DNA of 5,311 nucleotides. It comes from Hungatella sp. UBA5982. Lineage in GTDB: Bacteria > Bacillota > Clostridia > Lachnospirales > Lachnospiraceae. The DNA lies in the NCBI GenBank assembly GCA_002429965.1, contig DJBG01000139.1, positions 14,091 to 19,401 of the forward strand, given 5' to 3'. Numbering within the stretch: position 1 is the stretch's first letter; every line of letters begins with the position of its first letter. Made by a program: the position numbers and the translations under genes. Below the pieces are notes generated by a model. The model was not told where the DNA came from. It was given only the letters and a program-made list of their open reading frames with translations, and did no database searches. Shown in pieces: positions 1-4,859 of this stretch.

Positions 1-1127
1 GGGGGCAGGAAGGGGACCGGTGGGTGCCGCAGATTTGTTCAAATCCGGAACTCAATAAAAATCCCTTGAACAAACAGGGAATTTCGGCTGTACAGCACTA
101 TGCAAACCGAAGCAGGATCACTTGCGAAGAAGATATGCCAAGTGTAAAGACCATAAATGCAGGACTTGAATTTCTTGATTGTTATAAAACAGAAGAAAAT
201 TGGTTTTTGCAGATTGAGTGTTTTGATCCTCATGAACCTTTTTATGTGCCGGAAAAGTATCGCCAGCTTTATCATTGTGGAATCTTGGAAGAAGCATTTA
301 ACTGGCCGCCTTATAAACTTGTAGGCGGTAATGAGACGAAGGATAAATTAGATGATCTGAAAAAAGAATATGCTGCCCTTATTACCATGTGTGATTATCA
401 CCTGGGACGTATCCTGGATTTTATGGATGAAAATAGAATGTGGGAGGATACGATGCTTATTGTAAATACAGATCATGGGTTTCTGTTGGGGGAAAGAGGT
501 TTCATGGGTAAAAATTATATGCCTATGTACGAAGAAATTATTCATATTCCTTTCTATATGCATGATCCAAGGTATGAAAAAGAAAAGGGCAGAAGAAGTG
601 AGTTAGCCCAGACAATCGATATTGCACCAACACTATTGGAATATTTTAATGTAGATTTAAAAGACTATGAAATGGATGGCAAGCCATTGACGCCGATCGT
701 GAATGGTAATAAAAAAATCCATGATAACATACTTTTTGGTATACACGGTGGTCATATTAATATTTACGATGGAAAACACATGTTGATGAAATCGCCGGAA
801 AAGATAAATCAACCTTTGGTGAGCTGGACCTTAATGCCTGCAAATATGAGGGGATTTTATGAAAAAGAGATTCTCGAACAGGGTGTTTTGATAAGCGGAG
901 GGCGTTTTACAAACGGAATTCCCTGTATGAAATACGAGGAACAGGTATATGTTGATCCATTGCGATTTGGTGATTTATTATTTGATATAGAAGCAGATCC
1001 TGAGCAGGAGAATCCGCTGGATGATTTAAAAATCATGCAGGAAATGTGTGTTAAGTTAAAAAAAGCAATGGATAAGGCAGAAGCTCCTGAAGAAGAATTT
1101 GTACGAATTGGTTTAGTGCATAATTAG
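1..1127 (+). CDS. Type I sulfatase (arylsulfatase-like), 5'-truncated by window edge
   Basis: This is the C-terminal part of an alkaline-phosphatase-fold sulfatase, which hydrolyses a sulfate ester (or N-sulfate) on a carbohydrate or similar substrate. The frame is open from base 3, so the GTG at 24 is an internal Val codon, not the start. About 374 residues are visible before the TAG at 1125. Counting from the codon at 24, the signatures are FDPHEPF (67-73, codons 222-242); the helix YAALITMCDYHLGRIL; and NTDHGFLLGERG (148-159), whose Asp150-His151 are the metal-site pair of the family, followed by Lys163 in GFMGK, a usual sulfate-contacting Lys. The DIAPTLLEYF segment is also typical. The Cys/Ser-x-Pro-x-Arg site converted to formylglycine, and any signal peptide, would lie upstream, so catalytic competence and location cannot be judged. 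The overall look is of the heparan N-sulfatase/iduronate-sulfatase side of the family, but the substrate is unknown. A stem-loop and an EIIA gene follow on the same strand. Confidence 0.92.
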   Translation, partial: GQEGDRWVPQICSNPELNKNPLNKQGISAVQHYANRSRITCEEDMPSVKTINAGLEFLDCYKTEENWFLQIECFDPHEPFYVPEKYRQLYHCGILEEAFNWPPYKLVGGNETKDKLDDLKKEYAALITMCDYHLGRILDFMDENRMWEDTMLIVNTDHGFLLGERGFMGKNYMPMYEEIIHIPFYMHDPRYEKEKGRRSELAQTIDIAPTLLEYFNVDLKDYEMDGKPLTPIVNGNKKIHDNILFGIHGGHINIYDGKHMLMKSPEKINQPLVSWTLMPANMRGFYEKEILEQGVLISGGRFTNGIPCMKYEEQVYVDPLRFGDLLFDIEADPEQENPLDDLKIMQEMCVKLKKAMDKAEAPEEEFVRIGLVHN

Positions 1128-1154
1128 TCAGACAATACAAGAATTTCATGGCAC

Positions 1155-1190
1155 ATCGGCTATAACATCGTATAGAATGTTGTAGCCGAT
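1155..1190 (+). other. Stem-loop between sulfatase and EIIA genes
   Basis: The arms 1155-1168 (ATCGGCTATAACAT) and 1177-1190 (ATGTTGTAGCCGAT) pair over 14 bp with one T-G wobble around an 8-base loop. It is followed by ATAAATTTAT rather than a run of T, so it is a poor intrinsic terminator. It begins 27 bases after the sulfatase stop and ends 28 bases before the EIIA start. It could be a weak terminator or attenuator, or a 3'-end stabiliser of the sulfatase mRNA. The structure is seen in the sequence; the role is inferred. Confidence 0.6.
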
Positions 1191-1218
1191 ATAAATTTAT
1201 TAGAATGGAGATTTAAAA

Positions 1219-1719
1219 ATGGGACTATTTGAAAAATTCATAAAAATAACGAAGGAAATTCCAACACAAGAAGTTTTAACTGCATATGCAGAAGGAGAAC
1301 TGATATCTATTAAAAATGTAAATGATCCCACTTTTGCTGAAGAAATATTAGGAAGAGGTGTCGCAATTAAACCTTCTAAGGGAGAATTGTATGCGCCGGT
1401 AGACGGGACTGTTGCTATGCTGTTTGATACTTTGCATGCAATCGCTCTGACAACAGAAATGGGCCAGGAAATTCTGCTACATATCGGTATTGATACCGTG
1501 GAATTAAAGGGAAAATACTTTTCTGCAAATGTAAAAGTGGGTCAGAAAGTAAAAGCAGGAGAATTAATGATCCGCTTTGAAAATGAAATAATACAGGAAT
1601 TAGGATTTGATCTGGTGATTCCAATGATAGTAACTAATAAAGAGAAATTCAGACGTTTTCAGTTAGAAGATCCCCATACTGTTAAAATCGGCGAGAAAGT
1701 TATGGTAGTATCCAAATAA
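1219..1719 (+). CDS. Stand-alone PTS glucose-family EIIA protein
   Basis: This 166-residue protein is a single-domain EIIA of the glucose/sucrose family (Crr type). It accepts phosphate from HPr on a histidine and passes it to an EIIB domain, and in some lineages it also acts as a regulator. The signature GQEILLHIGIDTV (residues 82-94) places the phosphorylated histidine at His88, matching E. coli His90. The second active-site histidine is His73 in DTLHAIAL, matching His75. The length and the N-terminal GLFEKF segment fit a complete free EIIA. The ATG has a GGAG Shine-Dalgarno at 1207-1210, 8 bases upstream. No EIIB, EIIC or HPr gene is adjacent, so it must serve a permease encoded elsewhere or outside the window. 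It lies 91 bp downstream of the sulfatase on the same strand, perhaps co-transcribed. No separate promoter is obvious in the gap. Confidence 0.95.
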   Translation: MGLFEKFIKITKEIPTQEVLTAYAEGELISIKNVNDPTFAEEILGRGVAIKPSKGELYAPVDGTVAMLFDTLHAIALTTEMGQEILLHIGIDTVELKGKYFSANVKVGQKVKAGELMIRFENEIIQELGFDLVIPMIVTNKEKFRRFQLEDPHTVKIGEKVMVVSK

Positions 1720-1790
1720 AAAAGTGATATATAGTATCATCAAATGACGAAGGATTAGACTATGAGGAAAGAATTATAATGTTATAAATC

Positions 1791-1817
1791 AAAAATGCGG
1801 ATTCTGTAGAATCCGCA
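1791..1817 (-). terminator. Intrinsic terminator of ribU
   Basis: The arms 1796-1804 (TGCGGATTC) and 1809-1817 (GAATCCGCA) form a perfect 9-bp stem with a 4-base loop. Read on the minus strand it is followed by TTTTTGATTT, so it is a good Rho-independent terminator for the leftward gene, 46 bases past its stop. On the plus strand the stem is followed by AAATATGG, so it should not efficiently stop transcription arriving from the EIIA gene. Confidence 0.85.
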
Positions 1818-1862
1818 AATATGGCATCATTAGTTATAAGCAACACAATCATTAGTTTTTGA

Positions 1863-2531
1863 TTACATCATTCCCTTCATAACCAGGACAGCCAGAATAC
1901 ATGTTATTAAAATGACTGCTGCAGTAAGGGTCATACCAAAATTAAAATTCCGCTTATTTGGTGCAACCGTTGTAGCAGGAATCATAAGATTGGATTTTCT
2001 CAACGTGGTTACCAGAGGTTTATAGATAAGAAGAGTCAGGGCTGTGTTGATTCCTCCCTTTAAAAGGTTAAAGGGAACAAATGCCGGGAGAATGAGTTTT
2101 ACTACGGCTTCCCGCGGATATCCCATGTAAATCGGGGTGATGAGGTAGTTCCACAAAACCATGACCAGGGTCATGAGAAGGGTACCTGCCACCATGCCAA
2201 GGAATGCTCCCAAAAGGGAATGTTGTTTCTTATAGAGATAAGCTGCCGGACAGACAAAGGCAACCGTTGAAAGTACGTTCATGATCAGTCCGATGATCCC
2301 GGTGCTGCTGATAGTAAACATTTCTATAAAAGAAACGATGACGGAGATCAGCGCCGCTGACATTGGCCCAAATAGGAAGCCGCCGGTAAGGATGATAATA
2401 TCCTTGGGCTCATACTCCAGGAAAGGCAGCATGGGGATCAGAGGAATCCGGATCGCCACAACGGCAACAAAGGCCAGTGCGCAAAGCATGGCCATGAGAG
2501 TGAGTTTGCTTGTGTTCTTTGTCATATTCAT
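1863..2531 (-). CDS. ribU: Riboflavin ECF transporter substrate-binding (S) component RibU
   Basis: RibU is the membrane S component that binds riboflavin (also FMN or roseoflavin in studied homologues) and works with the shared EcfA-EcfA'-EcfT energizing module, which is not encoded here. The 222-residue protein is strongly hydrophobic. RibU-like features are the LEYEPKDI loop (38-45), the WNYLITPIYMGYPREAV stretch (127-143) and the PAFVPFNLLKGGINT stretch (149-163). Six membrane segments can be placed roughly between 11 and 170. After a polar linker there is a further hydrophobic run (about 199-219), giving a longer C-terminus than the roughly 190-200 residues usual for the family. The first of two in-frame ATGs (at 2531) is chosen because AGGAGG at 2545-2540 sits 8 bases upstream. 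An FMN riboswitch in the leader independently supports the assignment. Expression is expected when FMN is low. The gene is convergent with the EIIA gene. Confidence 0.95.
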   Translation of the reverse strand: MNMTKNTSKLTLMAMLCALAFVAVVAIRIPLIPMLPFLEYEPKDIIILTGGFLFGPMSAALISVIVSFIEMFTISSTGIIGLIMNVLSTVAFVCPAAYLYKKQHSLLGAFLGMVAGTLLMTLVMVLWNYLITPIYMGYPREAVVKLILPAFVPFNLLKGGINTALTLLIYKPLVTTLRKSNLMIPATTVAPNKRNFNFGMTLTAAVILITCILAVLVMKGMM

Positions 2532-2539
2532 AGTTAAGT

Positions 2540-2545
2540 CCTCCT
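2540..2545 (-). promoter_or_regulatory. Shine-Dalgarno of ribU
   Basis: On the minus strand this reads AGGAGG, 8 bases before the ATG at 2531, and it decides between the two nearby ATG codons (2531 and 2525). It lies just outside the upstream hairpin, so that hairpin does not mask it. This favours transcriptional rather than translational control by the riboswitch. Confidence 0.85.
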
Positions 2546-2546
2546 G

Positions 2547-2587
2547 AAAATAAGTAACACCTGAAAGTATGCCTTTCAGGTGTTAAA
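2547..2587 (-). terminator. Riboswitch-controlled terminator hairpin (expression platform)
   Basis: The arms 2555-2567 and 2573-2585 form a perfect 13-bp stem with a 5-base loop, lying between the FMN aptamer and the ribU start. On the transcript it is followed by CUUAUUUUC, a modest U tract. An upstream RNA segment (2618-2611, GUGUUAAA) is complementary over 8 bp to 2587-2580 and so can open the 5' arm. A second copy of the 5' arm core (CAGGTGT at 2594-2600, repeated at 2577-2583) can pair with the 3' arm. This is the usual termination/antitermination logic: FMN bound favours the terminator. The complementarities are seen; the switching is inferred from the riboswitch class. Confidence 0.75.
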
Positions 2588-2618
2588 AATAGACAGGTGT
2601 ATTATCACTATTTAACAC

Positions 2619-2727
2619 ATCTTCTTTCATCCAGACTATACTGTCGGTATTGGAATCAAACCAATTCTGCGCAATTTGCGCTCGCGGACTTTACCGCCGG
2701 TCGGGAATTTCACCCTGCCCTGAAGAT
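2619..2727 (-). promoter_or_regulatory. FMN riboswitch (RFN element) aptamer
   Basis: Read on the minus strand, the closing stem P1 is AUCUUC (2727-2722) paired with GAAGAU (2624-2619). Inside, the conserved blocks occur in order: AGGGUGAAAUUCCCGACC, GGCGGU, AGUCCGCGAGC, GAUUCC, CCGACAGU, AGUCUGGAUG. Variable hairpins are visible as GCGCA/UGCGC and AUUGG/CCAAU. All core elements of the six-stem FMN aptamer appear to be present, so it should be functional. It senses FMN and represses ribU downstream through the terminator hairpin. Confidence 0.97.
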
Positions 2728-2745
2728 ATTATTCAATTAAGAGTC

Positions 2746-2773
2746 ATTATACTACTTGTTTTGTATTTGTCAA
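2746..2773 (-). promoter_or_regulatory. Sigma-70/SigA-type promoter of ribU
   Basis: On the minus strand a perfect -35 TTGACA (2773-2768) and a perfect -10 TATAAT (2751-2746) are separated by 16 bp. Transcription should start near 2739, about a dozen bases before the aptamer's P1 stem. A strong constitutive promoter upstream of a riboswitch is the expected arrangement. Confidence 0.92.
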
Positions 2774-3059
2774 CTAAAAATATTCTTTTATAGTAATTTA
2801 AAAAGGGATATAATAGCTGTTCTTTGTTTTGCATGGACAAGCGCAGTGTGCTTGCATGGATCCCAAATTAGAATGAAGATACTAATTTATCAGTTTGGAA
2901 AGCTGCTTCCAAGCAAAGTACGCGGCTAACCGGTTATTAAAGGATGCAATGGATATCAGGAGTGAAATGGCGTCTTAATATTTGTTAGTTTCACATATAG
3001 CAGGTTGCTCTTTATTAAAATACTTAACATAGTTTTCGGAAGAGGAGGAAGGCAATGTA
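2774..3059 (+). other. Gene-free stretch with small repeats and hairpins, function unknown
   Basis: No convincing protein gene is present on either strand. It holds a TATAAT at 2809-2814 with only a poor -35 (TTTTAT, 2786-2791), which could start rightward transcription. GCATGGA occurs as a direct repeat at 2831-2837 and 2854-2860, enclosing an inverted repeat CAAGC/GCTTG (2838-2842 and 2850-2854). A hairpin TTGGAA/TTCCAA lies at 2895-2912. A 10-bp palindrome TAACCGGTTA lies at 2927-2936. The stretch ends in a strong Shine-Dalgarno. It may be a structured 5' leader, a small RNA or a decayed gene; I do not recognise a known RNA family. Confidence 0.4.
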
Positions 3060-3062
3060 ATG
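3043..3062 (+). promoter_or_regulatory. Strong Shine-Dalgarno with ATG-TAA start-stop overlapping a second ATG
   Basis: AGGAGG at 3043-3048 is followed at a 6-base spacing by ATG (3055-3057), whose next codon is TAA (3058-3060). The final A of that stop is the first base of a second ATG (3060-3062), 11 bases from the Shine-Dalgarno, which opens the 72-codon frame. A ribosome placed at the better-spaced start would terminate at once and could reinitiate at the second ATG. The arrangement is seen in the sequence; any effect on translation is inferred. Confidence 0.5.
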
Positions 3063-3278
3063 GATTCGATTGAAATTCAACAGATTATTATTACGGAAAT
3101 TAAGGAAAGACTAACAGAATGTCCTCCTATCAGTGGTATGGGAGATAAGAGATTAGTCGATAGGATTATGTCGTTTCGTGCAATATATACAATAATAAAT
3201 TATAATCAAAACTTATTGACAACAAAATTCACTACTGCTATAATAGGTTTAACGTTAAATCAACAATACATAACATGA
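3060..3278 (+). CDS. Short hypothetical ORF, possibly a gene fragment
   Basis: This 72-residue frame follows a strong Shine-Dalgarno. I do not recognise the product. The first 40 or so residues (MDSIEIQQIIITEIKERL..., then GMGDKRLVDRIMSF) have a protein-like mix with an amphipathic helix and charged residues. From about residue 42 the translation becomes AT-driven and rich in Asn, Thr, Ile and Gln. That tail is encoded by the same DNA that forms the downstream promoter (-35 at 3216, -10 at 3239) and an operator palindrome (3248-3259). This suggests the 5' end of a real gene truncated by a deletion or rearrangement near 3175-3185 and read on into regulatory DNA. It could also be a leader peptide or chance. 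No signal peptide or membrane segment is evident. Confidence 0.3.
   Translation: MDSIEIQQIIITEIKERLTECPPISGMGDKRLVDRIMSFRAIYTIINYNQNLLTTKFTTAIIGLTLNQQYIT
3216..3244 (+). promoter_or_regulatory. Promoter P1 of the sugar ABC transporter operon
   Basis: A perfect -35 TTGACA (3216-3221) and a perfect -10 TATAAT (3239-3244) are separated by the optimal 17 bp. Transcription should start near 3251, inside the palindrome at 3248-3259, giving a leader of about 85 bases. A promoter this close to consensus normally needs a repressor, which fits the operator on its start site. Confidence 0.92.
3248..3259 (+). promoter_or_regulatory. Operator O1: perfect palindrome on the P1 start site
   Basis: TTTAACGTTAAA is a perfect 12-bp palindrome with a central CG, the usual layout of LacI/GalR-family operators. 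It begins 4 bases after the -10 box and covers the predicted start, an ideal place for a repressor. The protein that binds it is not encoded in the window, so the regulator family is inferred. Confidence 0.7.
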
Positions 3279-3280
3279 TA

Positions 3281-3310
3281 TGGACAAAGTTTAACGTAAA
3301 ACTATATAAA
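3281..3310 (+). promoter_or_regulatory. Candidate second promoter P2
   Basis: TGGACA (3281-3286) and TATAAA (3305-3310) each match consensus at five of six positions, with an 18-bp spacer. The start would fall near 3317, just ahead of the Shine-Dalgarno, giving a very short leader of about 20 bases. Operator O2 lies entirely inside its spacer. It is weaker than P1 and may be fortuitous in AT-rich DNA. Confidence 0.45.
3289..3302 (+). promoter_or_regulatory. Operator O2: second copy of the CG-centred operator
   Basis: GTTTAACGTAAAAC is a near-palindrome with one unmatched pair in seven. It shares GTTTAACGT exactly with O1 and the base before it (3247-3255). The central CG steps of the two sites are 42 bp apart, close to four helical turns, so they lie on the same face of the DNA. 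This fits cooperative or looped repressor binding. O2 sits between the -35 and -10 of candidate P2. Confidence 0.6.
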
Positions 3311-3320
3311 AGCCTATTAA

Positions 3321-3330
3321 AGGAAGGGGA
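3321..3330 (+). promoter_or_regulatory. Shine-Dalgarno of the sugar-binding protein gene
   Basis: The purine-rich AGGAAGGGGA ends 6 bases before the ATG at 3337. It is not a perfect AGGAGG but offers several G-rich registers, and it supports that start, which is also where the lipoprotein signal peptide begins. Confidence 0.75.
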
Positions 3331-3336
3331 AGATTT

Positions 3337-4773
3337 ATGAAAAAAACCAAAAGACTTTTCAGTTTGCTCTTGTGTCTGCTGCTAGCTGCAACAACGTTAG
3401 TCGGATGCAAAAAAGAAGAGACACTTGCAGAAGGATCGTCAGCAGAGGGAACAACTACGGGGGCATCTGCTGAGAAATTCCAGATTAAGCTTGGTATCTG
3501 GCCTGAAGATACATTGACAGATGATGTTAAGCTTCATGAAGGATATGTAAAAACCTTCAATGAGACTCACCCTAACGTAGAAATAATTCCTGCATATTAC
3601 AAATACGCAACGGATACTTTCGTATCTTTAGCAGAGTCAGGTAATTTACCGACTATTTTTGATACATGGTTTACAGAGCCGCAGAAGTTAATTAATGGCG
3701 GTTTTGTGGCTGATATTACAGATGAATTAAAGGCAAGGGGCTGGGATACCGCAATGAATCCCTCTATCCGTGATATGCTTTCCAAAGACGGCAGGATCTA
3801 TGGACTTCCCCGCGATGGATACGCACTTGGTCTGATGCTTAATGTTGAACTTTTTGAAGAAGCCGGTTTAGTTGATGCAAATGGATATCCTCTGTATCCT
3901 AAGACCTGGGATGAACTTGCTAAAACAGCAAAGACGATCAAAGATAAGACTGGTCAGGCAGGTTTTTGCCTATTAGCAAAAGATGGTGCAGGCGGCTGGC
4001 ACTTCAGCAACATAGCCTGGGGATTTGGTGCAACGTTCACTCTTGAAAAGGACGGAAAATATGTTGCTAATGTAAATAGCCCTGAGGCGATTGCAGCTAT
4101 GGAATATGTAAAATCTTTAAAATGGGATTATGACGTGCTTACCGCTGATCCTACGAATGAAGACTGGGGAACAGGTTTCGGTGCTTTGGGAACAGGAACA
4201 GCAGCGATGTATATCGCAGCAAATGACGCGGTAAACCAGCCTACACAGGTTAACGGTCTTCCTGTTGATAAGTTATCTATTGTTCCTATACCAGCGGGAC
4301 CGAAAGGACAGTACTCCTTATCCGGTGGTACACCTTATATGTTCTCAAAAGATGCAACACCTGATCAGATTAAAGCAGCTCTTGATTACCTTGAAATAAT
4401 GGGGAAAGCACCCGTTGCAACAGAGGTAGCAATCGCTGGCATGAAGGCGGATGACCAGAACAAGATTAATAACCATGTGCCCGTAATTCCCCGTTTCCCT
4501 TGCTGGGTGGATCAGAAGGTTCTGGACGCTGAAAATGCGGTAACCGAAGAATACAGTAACGTTGATATGAAGCTTTTTAATGATTACTTTAATATTATCA
4601 AAACAAACGGCAACTTAAGAGCAGAAGAACCCGGTTCCGCACAGGATTTATATGCGGAGCTTACAAAAGTTCTTCAGGCAGTTATCACAGATAAGAATGC
4701 AGATATTCCAGCTCTTATGAAAACAGCAAACGATAACTATCAAAAGATGTTAGACCAGAAAGTCAACAAATAA
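3337..4773 (+). CDS. Lipoprotein sugar-binding protein of an ABC importer (solute-binding protein family 1)
   Basis: This 478-residue protein is the extracellular binding component of a carbohydrate ABC importer, captured by lipid anchoring on the outer face of the membrane. It has a classic lipoprotein signal peptide: basic MKKTKR, a Leu-rich core (7-18), and the lipobox LVGC with Cys24 as the lipidated residue. A Ser/Thr/Gly/Glu-rich linker (about 31-46) precedes the folded domain. Family 1 features include FVSLAESGNLPTIFDTWFTEPQKL (95-118), the DGRIYGLPRDGYALGLMLNVELFEEAGL hinge region (151-178), PKTWDELAKTAKTIKD (188-203) and the GTGTAAMYIAAND segment (285-297). The length is normal and the gene intact. 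The next gene is a sugar permease, so this is the first gene of a transporter operon driven by the regulated promoter just upstream. The substrate cannot be told from sequence; mono- or oligosaccharides are typical for the family. Confidence 0.95.
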   Translation: MKKTKRLFSLLLCLLLAATTLVGCKKEETLAEGSSAEGTTTGASAEKFQIKLGIWPEDTLTDDVKLHEGYVKTFNETHPNVEIIPAYYKYATDTFVSLAESGNLPTIFDTWFTEPQKLINGGFVADITDELKARGWDTAMNPSIRDMLSKDGRIYGLPRDGYALGLMLNVELFEEAGLVDANGYPLYPKTWDELAKTAKTIKDKTGQAGFCLLAKDGAGGWHFSNIAWGFGATFTLEKDGKYVANVNSPEAIAAMEYVKSLKWDYDVLTADPTNEDWGTGFGALGTGTAAMYIAANDAVNQPTQVNGLPVDKLSIVPIPAGPKGQYSLSGGTPYMFSKDATPDQIKAALDYLEIMGKAPVATEVAIAGMKADDQNKINNHVPVIPRFPCWVDQKVLDAENAVTEEYSNVDMKLFNDYFNIIKTNGNLRAEEPGSAQDLYAELTKVLQAVITDKNADIPALMKTANDNYQKMLDQKVNK

Positions 4774-4781
4774 ATAAAGCA

Positions 4782-4826
4782 ATAAGGCTGATGGGGATCT
4801 TTTGCGAGATGCCCATCAGCTCTTAT
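4782..4826 (+). other. Intercistronic stem-loop between binding protein and permease genes
   Basis: The core arms 4787-4800 and 4807-4820 pair over 14 positions with a single G-G mismatch (4796/4811) and a 6-base loop. An outer ATAAG/CTTAT stem (4782-4786, 4822-4826) adds five pairs past a one-base bulge at 4821. No T run follows; the next bases are GAGATATTAAAAAAC. It is therefore not a standard terminator. Hairpins at this place in sugar ABC operons often protect the upstream mRNA 3' end, so the binding protein is made in excess over the permeases. That role is inferred here. Confidence 0.7.
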
Positions 4827-4843
4827 GAGATATTAAAAAACTT

Positions 4844-4851
4844 AAGGAGGG
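4844..4851 (+). promoter_or_regulatory. Shine-Dalgarno deciding the GTG start of the permease gene
   Basis: AAGGAGGG lies 8 bases before GTG at 4860. The next in-frame ATG at 4869 would be 17 bases away, too far, so the GTG is the likely start. Confidence 0.85.
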
Positions 4852-4859
4852 CAGATAAC

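Noticed and set aside
24..26. GTG as the start of the sulfatase gene
   Set aside because: The frame is open from base 3 and the protein lacks the N-terminal half with the formylglycine motif, so this is an internal codon of a gene cut by the window edge.
1155..1190. Strong intrinsic terminator for the sulfatase gene
   Set aside because: The stem is good, but it is followed by ATAAATTTAT and not a T run, so I list it as a stem-loop only.
1741..1778. Tiny ORFs (MTKD, MRKEL) downstream of the EIIA gene
   Set aside because: They are four to five codons long with no convincing role; probably chance in the convergent intergenic region.
2281..2547. 88-codon plus-strand ORF opposite ribU
   Set aside because: It is a shadow of the ribU coding strand and its leader; its translation has no recognisable features, while ribU is well supported.
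2873..2929. 18-codon ORF (MKILIYQFGKLLPSKVRG)
   Set aside because: It has no Shine-Dalgarno and no supporting context; likely chance.
2895..2990. c-di-GMP-I (GEMM) riboswitch suggested by GCAAAG...CGGCTAACC
   Set aside because: The conserved 5' part and a GNRA-capped hairpin are missing, and the downstream pairing does not follow the GEMM fold; the similarity is only a short motif.
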